DNA from: Nitrospinae bacterium CG11_big_fil_rev_8_21_14_0_20_56_8
GTDB lineage: Bacteria; Nitrospinota; Nitrospinia; Nitrospinales; VA-1
Direction of reading: 5' to 3'
Assembly (NCBI GenBank): GCA_002796165.1
Contig: PCWF01000267.1
Coordinates: forward strand, 16,357-40,705
Length of the DNA: 24,349 bases
Shown: piece after piece, positions 14,807-22,638 of the stretch
How the letters are laid out: every line of letters starts with the position of its first letter
Position numbering within the stretch: the first letter of the stretch is position 1
Made by a program: the position numbers and the translations under genes
Notes under the pieces: generated by a model
What the model was told of the DNA's origin: nothing
The model's database searches: none
Seen by the model: the letters and a program-made list of their open reading frames with translations, nothing else

Positions 14807-15058
14807 ACCCATGATCGAACATAAAATTCATTAATTTGTTGAACTCATTTAAGTCCTTAACCCCGCTCTTCTATTTACAAAAACTTTCTAGGTATAATCA
14901 TTAAATAGGATACGACTTCGAAGGTTCTTATTCCCAATGCAGGCCCGAAAATGGAATTTTTCAGGGGAAAATTTTCCGGATAGAGAAAAAGGTGGGATTG
15001 AAAACAGGGCGGCCCGGGAAACGGGCTCTCCAGGAAGGGGGTTAAAACAGGCGGGATG
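14807..15058. other. Intergenic region between DUF2059 gene and receptor gene
   Basis: No gene is supported. The left part (to about 14930) is AT-rich and should contain the receptor promoter on the minus strand, though no convincing pair of boxes was found. A TATAAT at 14893-14898 on the plus strand has no matching -35 and no downstream gene. A GCCCG/CGGGC hairpin lies near 15012-15026. Confidence 0.4.
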
Positions 15059-15085
15059 GCCCTGACGGGGGGATCCGATCAGGGC
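15059..15085 (-). terminator. Hairpin overlapping the stop of the DUF2059 gene
   Basis: GCCCTGA/TCAGGGC is a perfect 7-bp stem with a 13-base loop that includes the TGA stop (15081-15079). The following bases on the minus strand contain only a short TTTT eleven bases later, so it may be a weak terminator or a 3'-end stabiliser. Confidence 0.4.
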
Positions 15086-15603
15086 GCTTTCTGCGTCGGT
15101 TTCAGGTTGTGCTTGGCGATCAGGTCGTCGAGTTTTTTCTGGAAGGAATCGGAACCGGAGATTTCCTGTCCCCATTGGCTGAAGGCGGCTCCAGCCTCCC
15201 GGCTGATGGAGGGCATTTTGGTTTTCCATTCTTCCCAAAACGGATTTTCAAACATTTCGATCAATTTCTTGATTACTTCGTGCGACATGTTGCGGTCATA
15301 GACCGGAACTACCCGGTCCAGGAGCCGTTCCATATCGTTGGAATCGATCAGTTGGTAATATTCTTCCCAGAATTGGTCGGGAATCTCCTGGTACCCCATG
15401 CCCACCATGGAAGACATGGATCCCAGCATGCCGTCCTTCATCACCGTCAACTGTTCCACGAGACCGGAAACCTTCAACAGCCGCTTGATATCCCTTTCCT
15501 TTTCGGGCGAAATATCCGCGAAAGCGGGTTGAACGAGGCAAAGGACGCATCCCACGGCGATCATAGGGATCCACCTGGACCAAATTTGACGTTTACGAAG
15601 CAT
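15079..15603 (-). CDS. Exported DUF2059-domain protein
   Basis: This 174-residue protein has a signal peptide (basic start, hydrophobic PMIAVGCVLCLV, cleavage after QPAFA at residue 29) and so is periplasmic or secreted. The mature part has the DUF2059 pattern: an N-terminal helix (IKRLLKVSGLVEQL), then VPVYDRNMSHEVIKKLIEMFENPFWEEWKTKMP at about 99-131, matching the family's helix-loop-helix with a conserved F-x-x-P before a helix and a terminal KMP. The function of the family is not known. ATG 15603 has GGAG seven bases upstream. The gene is divergent from the GCS2-type ligase, with about 200 bases between the two starts. Confidence 0.85.
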   Translation of the reverse strand: MLRKRQIWSRWIPMIAVGCVLCLVQPAFADISPEKERDIKRLLKVSGLVEQLTVMKDGMLGSMSSMVGMGYQEIPDQFWEEYYQLIDSNDMERLLDRVVPVYDRNMSHEVIKKLIEMFENPFWEEWKTKMPSISREAGAAFSQWGQEISGSDSFQKKLDDLIAKHNLKPTQKAP

Positions 15604-15700
15604 GGGAATTCTCCACAGAACATTCTTGTTTCGGTGCGGCCCTATCCTGCCACAATCTGAGAATAAATCAAAGGATTGAAGTTCGCCCGACCGGCCCCCG

Positions 15701-15729
15701 TTGCGATGGAAATTTTTGTTAATTTAAAT
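15701..15729 (+). promoter_or_regulatory. Possible promoter for the ligase/hydrolase pair
   Basis: TTGCGA (15701-15706), a 17-base spacer and TTAAAT (15724-15729) each match four of six consensus bases. The predicted transcript would start near 15736, consistent with translation beginning at 15803. Confidence 0.35.
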
Positions 15730-15802
15730 CCCGGGAATGGCTAGAATAAATCATATCCGGGCAACTTTCATGAAGCCCTTCATCCATTCAGGAGTTCCCG
15801 TC

Positions 15803-17242
15803 ATGGGACGCGACATTTCCAGCGCCGAGTTTTCCGATGAGGATTTCCGGGTATTCAAGCAACGGCTGAGGGAAGAGAGCCTGTTGCTGATGGATTGGTT
15901 TAAGAGCGACTCCTTTGAAGATTCCCGGGAGATGTGCGGCTTCGAACTGGAGATGTGGCTGGTCGATAAAAGTTTTATTCCCAGCCCCACCAACGACGCT
16001 TTCCTCGCCTCGGTGAACAGTCACTTGGTGGTGCCCGAACTGTCACGGTTCAATTTCGAGATCAACAGCACGCCGCACCGGTTTGAGGGAGCCGTGCTGA
16101 GCATTCTGGAGGGGGAGCTCAAAACGGTATGGAGAAAGTGCGAGGAACACGCTGAGAGGATGCAATCCAACATCATTGCAATCGGCATCCTGCCTTCGGT
16201 CCAAAACGAGATGCTGAATCTCCAGAACATGTCACCGTTGAACCGCTATTTTGCTCTGAACCGGCAAATCCTCAATTTGAGGGAAGGGAGGCCGATCGAG
16301 ATGAGCATCGACGGGAAGGACAAACTTCGCGTCAACCATCGCGATGTGATGCTGGAAGCGGTCACCACCTCGCTCCAGATCCACATCCAGGTGCGTCCGC
16401 GGGAGGCGGTTCGCCATTACAACACCGCGCATATCCTGTCTGCCCCCATGGTCGCCGTGGCGGCAAACTCGCCGTTTCTGTTTTGCAAGGATCTCTGGGA
16501 CGAAACCCGGATTCCCGCGTTCGAACAAGCCATCGCCGTGGCCAGTTTCCGCGACACGAGTGGGAATACCGTCGAGCGGGTGACCTTTGGAACGGGATAC
16601 AGCCGCCATTCCCTGATGGAGCCGTTTCTGGAAAACCTGGATGGATTTCCCGTCCTGTTGCCCCTCATTTACGATGACGATCCCACCTGGCTCAGCCATT
16701 TGCGATTGCACAATGGGACCATCTGGCGCTGGAACCGACCGCTCATCGGGCTGGATGACCGGGCACGTCCCCACCTCCGGATCGAGCATCGCGTCGCGGC
16801 CGCGGGGCCGACCACCGTGGATACCATCGCCAATATCGCCCTTTTCATGGGATTGATGCACTATTACGTGCATTGCAGGGAAACTCCCCTGGAGCATACC
16901 CTGACTTTTGAAACCGCACGGAAAAACTTTTACCGGGCCGCCCGGTACGGACTCAATACACGGATCCAGTGGGAGGACGGGCAGGATTACCCGCTCCGGT
17001 CCCTTCTATTGGAAGTCCTGGTTCCTGCCGCCAAAGAAGGGTTGCGGCGGGCAGACCTTTTGCGGGAAGATATTCAGTATTACCTGGACAAAATTATCCA
17101 ACCCCGCATTGCCACGGGAAGGAATGGAGCCGCCTGGCAACGGGAGTATATTAACAAACATGGCTTGGACTTTTTGGACATGACCGGGGCCTACCATGCG
17201 AACCAGAAAACTCACGCGCCGGTCCACGAGTGGACCGTTTGA
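15803..17242 (+). CDS. GCS2-type glutamate-cysteine ligase-like carboxylate-amine ligase
   Basis: This 479-residue protein belongs to the GCS2 fold, whose members use ATP to join the gamma- or alpha-carboxylate of glutamate or a similar acid to an amine. Typical segments are CGFELEMWLVD (45-55, the substrate/metal strand, G-x-E-x-E in the family), ELSRFNFEINSTPHRF (79-94) and LRIEHRVAAAGPTTVDTIANI around 327-347. The length is longer than the YbdK-type (about 370) and close to fuller GCS2 members. In-frame ATGs at 15737 and 15770 lack ribosome sites, while 15803 has AGGAG eight bases upstream. Its stop overlaps the start of an AstE/AspA-type hydrolase, so the pair is one transcript. The substrate may be other than cysteine, since no glutathione synthetase is adjacent. 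Confidence 0.82.
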   Translation: MGRDISSAEFSDEDFRVFKQRLREESLLLMDWFKSDSFEDSREMCGFELEMWLVDKSFIPSPTNDAFLASVNSHLVVPELSRFNFEINSTPHRFEGAVLSILEGELKTVWRKCEEHAERMQSNIIAIGILPSVQNEMLNLQNMSPLNRYFALNRQILNLREGRPIEMSIDGKDKLRVNHRDVMLEAVTTSLQIHIQVRPREAVRHYNTAHILSAPMVAVAANSPFLFCKDLWDETRIPAFEQAIAVASFRDTSGNTVERVTFGTGYSRHSLMEPFLENLDGFPVLLPLIYDDDPTWLSHLRLHNGTIWRWNRPLIGLDDRARPHLRIEHRVAAAGPTTVDTIANIALFMGLMHYYVHCRETPLEHTLTFETARKNFYRAARYGLNTRIQWEDGQDYPLRSLLLEVLVPAAKEGLRRADLLREDIQYYLDKIIQPRIATGRNGAAWQREYINKHGLDFLDMTGAYHANQKTHAPVHEWTV

Positions 17243-18276
17243 ATCAACCGATGCAACTGCACTTATTTGACCAACTCCCCGCGGGGTTTCTTGAAGCGGA
17301 ACCGGAAACCCTTCACACTTGTTTGCCCGGCCCGTCCCTCATTCGCATCGAGGGAGAGGCATCCCCGCCCCTGTTCGTGTCCACCCTGCTCCACGGAAAC
17401 GAAACCTCAGGGTTCTACGCGATTCGTGATCTGCTCCGGAAATACTCGGAGGAGAAGCGCCCCCTGCCCCGGAAATTAATTCTCTTTCTCGGGAACATCG
17501 CCGCGGCAGAGAAAAACCTTCGCCATCTCCCCGACCAGGCCGACTTCAATCGAATCTGGAGTGGGAAACATTATCCCGAGCACCATCTGGCGGAACAGGT
17601 TCTGAAACTGGCCCATGACGAACCCCTCTTCGCTTGTATCGACATTCACAACACCACGGGGAAGAACCCGCTCTTCGCATGCATCAACCGCCTCGATCCT
17701 CACTCCATTCATCTCGCGGAAATGTTTACCTCGACCCTGGTTTACTTTAACCGTCCCGCCGAAGTGCTGTCCCGCGCGTTTTCCAATTTCTGTCCCTCCA
17801 TCGTGCTGGAGGGAGGCCGGTCTCATTCCCCGGCAGGGACTCGAACCGTTGCCGAATTTCTGGAGAAAGTCCTCCATTTGACGGAAATCCCCGATGCTCC
17901 CAACGGGGGATCCCCTCCCGCGATTTACCATAGCGTCGCGCGGATCCACGTTCCCGAGGACAGCCGGATCAGCTTTAACAAGGAGTGCGTTCAAAAGGAC
18001 TTCTGTTTCGTGGAAGACCTGGAAGCCATGAACTTCAAGGAAATTCCCGAAAACACCCTTCTTGGATGGCGCCACAACCCGGCCATGAACTTGTCCATTA
18101 TCGATGAAAAGGGACGCGAAGTGGAATCCCGGTACATCCGCTACGTCGAAAATGAAATCCGCCTGAAGCAAGGAGTGGTGCCCTCCATGTTCACCTCACT
18201 TATCACCGCAGTCCATCAGGATTGCCTGGGGTATTTTATGGAACCGTATCAGATCCCCGATCCCTCTCTCACCTGA
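17230..18276 (+). CDS. AstE/AspA-family zinc-dependent acyl-amino-acid hydrolase
   Basis: This 348-residue enzyme has all the key residues of the succinylglutamate desuccinylase/aspartoacylase branch of the M14 fold: zinc ligands H55-x-x-E58 (LLHGNET) and H140 (DIHNT), the substrate arginine pair-type motif D105-F-N107-R108, and the catalytic E194 in VLEGGRSHS. Family members cleave an N-acyl group, such as succinyl or acetyl, from glutamate or aspartate in the cytoplasm. The start is not certain: GTG 17230 overlaps the ligase stop by 13 bases, TTG 17239 would overlap by four (TTGA) and ATG 17251 has no ribosome site. The tight link to a GCS2-type ligase suggests that one enzyme makes, and the other opens or trims, the same amide-bonded metabolite. 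Confidence 0.87.
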   Translation: MDRLNQPMQLHLFDQLPAGFLEAEPETLHTCLPGPSLIRIEGEASPPLFVSTLLHGNETSGFYAIRDLLRKYSEEKRPLPRKLILFLGNIAAAEKNLRHLPDQADFNRIWSGKHYPEHHLAEQVLKLAHDEPLFACIDIHNTTGKNPLFACINRLDPHSIHLAEMFTSTLVYFNRPAEVLSRAFSNFCPSIVLEGGRSHSPAGTRTVAEFLEKVLHLTEIPDAPNGGSPPAIYHSVARIHVPEDSRISFNKECVQKDFCFVEDLEAMNFKEIPENTLLGWRHNPAMNLSIIDEKGREVESRYIRYVENEIRLKQGVVPSMFTSLITAVHQDCLGYFMEPYQIPDPSLT

Positions 18277-18298
18277 ATTCCTTTCTAAAATCAAACAC

Positions 18299-18327
18299 TT
18301 GCCGATTTTCATTCAAAGGGGCATAAT
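18299..18327 (+). promoter_or_regulatory. Sigma-70-type promoter for the kinase pair
   Basis: TTGCCG (18299-18304, four of six), a 17-base spacer and CATAAT (18322-18327, five of six) predict a start near 18334, about 54 bases ahead of the kinase ATG. Confidence 0.5.
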
Positions 18328-18387
18328 AGAAGGATCCAGATAGATCCCGGCGTTGATCGAAACCCCTATTCGACTCTTGCCAAAACC

Positions 18388-20580
18388 ATGGCGACGAAGA
18401 AACACAAAGCGTTAGACAATCCGTCCGAACGCTCCAAACTGCGGGGGACCTCTGCCCCCAGGCGGCAACCCTCCGGTTCCCGCCCCGCCCTCTCCGGGAC
18501 AGCGGTAAAAGGGAAATCCAAAGTTGCAAAAGAAAAGGGAGAACCGATTCGAAACCCGCGGTCCCAGCCTGCGAAAAAAAACTCTCTGCGGGCAACGGTC
18601 GCCCAGAGAGCCCGGGAGCTTCGAACCATCAACGCATCGCTGAAAAAGGAGATCCGGGAGCGGAAGAGAATCGAAGACCGCCTCCAAGCCAACGAAAGGA
18701 AATCACGGGCCACCTTTCAACAATTGAGTTCCCTCATTCATGCCACGCATCCCGAAACAGGCCAGAAATTTTTGCGGTCTCTTGTCCGCCAGCTTGCCAC
18801 CACCCTGGAAGTCCGTTACGCGGTCGTGGGGAAATGCCAGAATACGGAAGGAGACGCGGTAAAAACCCTGGCGGTTTGGAAAGGCAACAATTTTGCCGGC
18901 AATTTTATTTACTCCCTTAAGGGAACTCCCTGTGAAAATGTGGTCGGGCGCCAGGTCCGGCATTATCCCGTCAACGTAAAAAACCTTTTTCCCAAAGACG
19001 ATCTACTGACTCAGTTGAATGTTGAGAGTTATCTCGGGGTCCCGTTATTCGACTCAGGCAACCTTCCCCTCGGGATCCTGCTGGTGATGCATACCGGCCC
19101 CATTAAGGATCCCGCTTATGCCGAGGCCATACTGACCCTGTTCGCCGCCCGGGCCGAGTCCGAGATCGAGCGGGAAAAAATCGAAAGCTCTTTAAAACTG
19201 GCACGGGATGAAATGGAATTGAGAGTCCTTCAGCGGACCGCAGAACTGAAAGCCGCAAACAAAAGACTGGAAAATGAAATCCGCGAACGCAAGCGCTCGG
19301 AGGAAGCCCTGAGGGTCAGTAACGAGCATAATCGCAGGACCTACCAACAGCTGAGTTTCATCGTTCAGGGGACGTCCGCCACCGGGGACAAATTTTTCCC
19401 CTCCCTGGTCCAATGTCTGGCTTTTGCGCTTGAAGTTCGCTACGCCTTTATCGGAAGGATATCGGAGAATTCATCCAGCGAAATACAGTTGATCTCCATG
19501 TGGGACGGAGAGGCATTTCTTCCCACTTTCACCTACCGACTGGAAAATACCCCCTGTGAGGGGGTATTCGGCCGGGAACTCCGGTTTTTCCCCCGGGACG
19601 CGCAATCCCTGTTCCCCGAGGACCCGTATCTCAAAGAGTGGAACATTGAATCCTATCTGGGAATTCCCCTGTTCGATCGCCATAAAAATCCCCTCGGCAT
19701 CCTGGGGGTCATGGACGTCAAACCCATGGAGGATAATTATAATGCGAAAAATATCCTGACCCTTTGCGCCAGCCGGGCCGAAAGCGAGTTTCAACGCACC
19801 CACATGGAGGCGGAACTGGAGCGGTACCGCAGTCACCTTGAAGAACTGGTGGAAGCCAAAACGGCCGAGTTGAAAGCCACCCACATGCAACTGCTCCACA
19901 CCGAGAAACTTTCCGCCACCGGCAAGCTGGCGGCCTCCATGGCTCACGAATTCAACAATCCCATTTACGGAATTCGCAATGTCCTGTGCCAGATCCAGGA
20001 GGATCTTCCACCGGATAAGGAAAAATTCAGGCTGGTGAACCTCGCCGTCGGTGAATGCGACCGGATGACCACCTTCATTCGAAAACTCCAGGACCTTCAT
20101 CTGCCCACCACCGACATCATGACGCGGGTGGACCTCAACCGGACGATCGAAGATATCCTGTTGTTGATCGGCAATCAGATGAAAAGCCAGGGGATCACCC
20201 TGGTCCGTCACCTGGCGCCCACCCTTCCGCCGGTTAAAGTGGTGGAAGACCAGATCAAGCAGGTCCTGTTGAATCTGACGCAGAATGCGAGGGAAGCCAT
20301 TCAGTCCCCGGCGGGAACATTGACCCTGGAAAGTGAGGCCGATGAAAATTTTGTCATCGTCCGGATCCGGGATACGGGGGCGGGTATCGATCCCCAACAC
20401 ATGGACTCCCTCTTCGATCCATTTTTTACCACCAAGCGCGCGAAGAAGGGAACCGGTCTGGGATTGTCGGTCAGTTACGGGATCATCAAAAAACACGGGG
20501 GAGAACTTCGGGCGGAAAGTACCCCGGGCAAAGGAAGCACCTTTACCTTTACCCTTCCGATCCACAGGGGTGAGTCATGA
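18388..20580 (+). CDS. Soluble sensor histidine kinase with two duplicated GAF domains
   Basis: This 730-residue cytoplasmic kinase has a basic, proline- and serine-rich N-terminus (1-65), a coiled coil (70-105), GAF 1 (about 110-262), a second coiled coil (262-312), GAF 2 (about 318-470), a third coiled coil (470-505) and the kinase core: H520 in SMAHEFNNP, N633 in NLTQNAREAI, DTGAGID at 662-668 and GTGLGLS at 688-694. The two GAF copies share a TPCE-x-V-x-GR loop, FP-x-D and ESYLG-x-PLFD, showing internal duplication. The core is of the NtrB/PAS-GAF group. The ATG at 18388 lacks a Shine-Dalgarno, but no other start is available before the first coiled coil. It overlaps the next gene by ATGA. 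The signal is unknown. Confidence 0.92.
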   Translation: MATKKHKALDNPSERSKLRGTSAPRRQPSGSRPALSGTAVKGKSKVAKEKGEPIRNPRSQPAKKNSLRATVAQRARELRTINASLKKEIRERKRIEDRLQANERKSRATFQQLSSLIHATHPETGQKFLRSLVRQLATTLEVRYAVVGKCQNTEGDAVKTLAVWKGNNFAGNFIYSLKGTPCENVVGRQVRHYPVNVKNLFPKDDLLTQLNVESYLGVPLFDSGNLPLGILLVMHTGPIKDPAYAEAILTLFAARAESEIEREKIESSLKLARDEMELRVLQRTAELKAANKRLENEIRERKRSEEALRVSNEHNRRTYQQLSFIVQGTSATGDKFFPSLVQCLAFALEVRYAFIGRISENSSSEIQLISMWDGEAFLPTFTYRLENTPCEGVFGRELRFFPRDAQSLFPEDPYLKEWNIESYLGIPLFDRHKNPLGILGVMDVKPMEDNYNAKNILTLCASRAESEFQRTHMEAELERYRSHLEELVEAKTAELKATHMQLLHTEKLSATGKLAASMAHEFNNPIYGIRNVLCQIQEDLPPDKEKFRLVNLAVGECDRMTTFIRKLQDLHLPTTDIMTRVDLNRTIEDILLLIGNQMKSQGITLVRHLAPTLPPVKVVEDQIKQVLLNLTQNAREAIQSPAGTLTLESEADENFVIVRIRDTGAGIDPQHMDSLFDPFFTTKRAKKGTGLGLSVSYGIIKKHGGELRAESTPGKGSTFTFTLPIHRGES

Positions 20581-21665
20581 AGCCTTACTCCATTCTTCTG
20601 GTGGACGATGAAGAAATCATCTTCCGGTCGGTCGGCAGGAACCTCGCCCGTGAGGGCTACCAGGTATCCACGGCATCCAGCGGAGAGGAAGCTCTGCAAA
20701 AGCTCAAAACCTTCAAATACGATCTGGTGATCACCGACGTGGTGATGGAGGGAATGGACGGAATCGAAGTGCTCAAAAGAACGCGGGAGTTGGATCCGGA
20801 TATCCTCGTGATGATCCACACCGGACAGGGGACCATGGGCACCGCAATCGAGGCCCTGAGGCTTGGCGCCTGCGATTTCCTGTTAAAGCCCTGCACGCGG
20901 GAGGATTTGATTGAAAGGGTGAGGAAGAGCCTCACCAAATTGGAGATGAAACGGCAGGTGACCGAGGCTTCCAGCAACCTTCAACTCGCCATCAGCCAAC
21001 TCAAAACCGGCGTTTGCCATGAAATTCTGAGTCCCCTGTCCGCCATTTCCGACAACACCCGGCTCCTGCTTAAAAACCAGCCCCAGGATCCCCCCTTTCA
21101 AGATACTCTGGGGCAGATCCAGAAGGAAATCCGCAGAATCGAATTAATTCTGGGTTCCCTTTTAAGAACCTCCAACCAGAAACCCCGTTCCCCACGCAAG
21201 CTCCGGATCAATGAGGAGCTGGAATCCACCCTGACCGTGGTCGAGCCGGTTTACGCCCTGGACAATATCAAGATCCTCCGGCACTACTCTTCGGGCCTGC
21301 CGGACCTTTTTTTTGACGCCGACGAGTTCAGCCAGATCACTTACAACCTCCTGCACAATGCCCAACAGGCCATGCCGGAGGGGGGAACCCTCACCGTCTC
21401 CACGGCCCGGGTCATCCGCAATAATCAAGACTATGTCCGGCTCCGGTTTCTGGACACCGGGAAAGGGATCCCGGCCCGGAATCTGGACAAAATTTTCCAT
21501 CCCTACTTCTCGACCAAAAAACCCACCGAAGGTGCGGGAATGGGCCTGTTCACCTGCCAAACTCTGCTTCAAAAATACGGGGGAACGATCGAAATCAAGA
21601 GCCGGGAAAATGAGGGGGCCGAAGTCCTCATCGACCTTCCCGTCACCCGGGAAACTCCATCCTGA
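20577..21665 (+). CDS. Receiver-histidine kinase protein (REC-HisKA-HATPase)
   Basis: This 362-residue protein has a receiver at the N-terminus (about 1-120: DDE at 10-12, phospho-acceptor D54 in VITDVVMEG, T82 switch, K104 in LLKPC) and a kinase core behind it, with H148 in VCHEILSPLS, the N box NLLHNAQQAM, DTGKGI and GAGMGL. The usual order in hybrid kinases is the reverse, so here phosphorylation of the receiver probably controls the kinase. The ATG overlaps the stop of the upstream GAF kinase in ATGA, which makes that kinase the likely donor to D54. There is no DNA-binding output, so a further regulator elsewhere must take the signal. It is convergent with the DUF190 gene, only 21 bases away. 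Confidence 0.9.
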   Translation: MKPYSILLVDDEEIIFRSVGRNLAREGYQVSTASSGEEALQKLKTFKYDLVITDVVMEGMDGIEVLKRTRELDPDILVMIHTGQGTMGTAIEALRLGACDFLLKPCTREDLIERVRKSLTKLEMKRQVTEASSNLQLAISQLKTGVCHEILSPLSAISDNTRLLLKNQPQDPPFQDTLGQIQKEIRRIELILGSLLRTSNQKPRSPRKLRINEELESTLTVVEPVYALDNIKILRHYSSGLPDLFFDADEFSQITYNLLHNAQQAMPEGGTLTVSTARVIRNNQDYVRLRFLDTGKGIPARNLDKIFHPYFSTKKPTEGAGMGLFTCQTLLQKYGGTIEIKSRENEGAEVLIDLPVTRETPS

Positions 21666-21686
21666 ACGGCGTGGGGAAACTCCTTC

Positions 21687-22034
21687 TCAATCTTTCTTGT
21701 CCGGGTGTCCCTCGTAGAAAATGATTTTCACCTTTTCCTCCGTAATCATCCCCCCGGTGACCACTCCCTCCAGTTTTTCCTTGATCGCTTCGATCTTGTC
21801 TTCATGGTCGACCACCTCGATCACAATGGGCAAATCCGTCGACAACCTCAGGATCGAGGTGGTGTGCACGTGACTTGTTTTCCCGAAACCGGTGATAGCC
21901 CGAAGCACGGTGGCCCCCGCCAACCCCTCCTTTTGGAAAAGTTCCACGAGATATTTATAAAGCGGTTTCCCTTCCCACCTGTCCGACTCCCCCAGAAAAA
22001 TTCTGAGCAGTATCGCTTCCGATTCTTTTTTCAT
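21687..22034 (-). CDS. DUF190-domain protein, partner of FluC
   Basis: This 115-residue soluble protein matches DUF190, a small ferredoxin-like-fold family with PII-like sequence features: LLRIFLGESDRWEGKPLYKYLV near the start, EGLAGATVLRAITGFG at 36-51 and LSTDLPIVIEVVDHEDKI at 64-81. Such genes are often found next to fluoride channels, and are thought to help or regulate them, though the mechanism is not known. Its ATG at 22034 follows the fluC stop after a single base, so translation is coupled. It is the last gene of the two-gene unit and converges with the receiver-kinase gene. Confidence 0.9.
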   Translation of the reverse strand: MKKESEAILLRIFLGESDRWEGKPLYKYLVELFQKEGLAGATVLRAITGFGKTSHVHTTSILRLSTDLPIVIEVVDHEDKIEAIKEKLEGVVTGGMITEEKVKIIFYEGHPDKKD

Positions 22035-22035
22035 A

Positions 22036-22416
22036 TCATTCCCACCACAGATAAAGGACGATCATTTTCCCCAGGAACACCGCGAAGATCGTGAGGATAA
22101 CATTCCCCGCAAGATTGAGGACGAAAAACAGTTTTTCGTTTGCCTCCAGCAGGCGCAGGGATTCATAACTGAACGTGGACATGGTGGAGAAAGATCCCAG
22201 AACCCCAATGGTCCAGAACACCCGCACCTCTTCCGTAAAAAAACCCCTCAACTCGGAAAGATACATGATCAACCCGAGGATCAGGCTCCCCAGAAAATTC
22301 ACCGTCAACGTTCCCAGAGGAAAGGTAACCCATCCGCTCTGAACCCATCCGCTGAGCCAGAATCGCGAAATGGCGCCCACAAAACCACCCATCCCGACAA
22401 CCAACCATAAAGGCAT
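22036..22416 (-). CDS. fluC: Fluoride ion channel FluC (CrcB)
   Basis: This 126-residue membrane protein exports fluoride passively as a dual-topology dimer. Four hydrophobic helices are seen (about 4-21, 34-52, 67-88, 97-121). Family signatures are GGFVGAISRFWL (10-21), GTLTVNFLGS (35-44) with the conserved pore asparagine N40, and G71-V-L-G-S-F-S-T-M-S-T-F82 in the third helix. In most members the latter reads TTFSTF, and its two phenylalanines line the fluoride path; here the first is methionine (M79). The ATG at 22416 has GGAG seven bases upstream. No fluoride riboswitch is recognisable upstream. A DUF190 gene follows directly. Confidence 0.94.
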   Translation of the reverse strand: MPLWLVVGMGGFVGAISRFWLSGWVQSGWVTFPLGTLTVNFLGSLILGLIMYLSELRGFFTEEVRVFWTIGVLGSFSTMSTFSYESLRLLEANEKLFFVLNLAGNVILTIFAVFLGKMIVLYLWWE

Positions 22417-22478
22417 TGTCTAACTCCGGTCGAACCGTATTCACTATCGTTCAAATTGCTCCTCTCCTATTTGTAATA

Positions 22479-22508
22479 CAAGTCCATCATTTTTCCAAAC
22501 GGGACTTG
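22479..22508. repeat. 7-bp stem between fluC and the glycosyltransferase
   Basis: CAAGTCC (22479-22485) and GGACTTG (22502-22508) are perfect inverted repeats with a 16-base loop. On the plus strand they directly precede a T-tailed hairpin; on the minus strand they would lie in the fluC leader. Confidence 0.5.
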
Positions 22509-22510
22509 CT

Positions 22511-22542
22511 GGAGGGGGATTCAGGTCGGCCCCCTTTTTTTT
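22511..22542 (+). terminator. Intrinsic terminator on the plus strand without a matching gene
   Basis: GGGGG (22514-22518)/CCCCC (22530-22534) with an 11-base loop is followed by eight T. The nearest plus-strand gene upstream ends at 21665, beyond two minus-strand genes, so the terminator either ends a small RNA or blocks antisense transcription. Confidence 0.6.
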
Positions 22543-22638
22543 CGATTACGTTGTACAATATCTCGTCCAGCCGGGTCGTCTCCGGGATTTGTCCGCATGG
22601 CTTCCCGCCCCATGTCAATTCCAATCACCTTGTTTGCC

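Noticed and set aside
14684..14812. Longer chemotaxis receptor starting at 14812
   Set aside because: ATG 14683 has an excellent AGGAGGG site; the extension is a structured leader, not protein-like sequence.
19471..20565. 364-codon open frame antisense to the GAF kinase
   Set aside because: Shadow of the kinase core, with no ribosome site or recognisable motif.
22417..22510. Fluoride riboswitch in front of fluC
   Set aside because: A GATGGACT...TTAC stretch on the minus strand faintly resembles the 3' part of the crcB motif, but the GGNGATGG 5' part and pseudoknot partners are missing.
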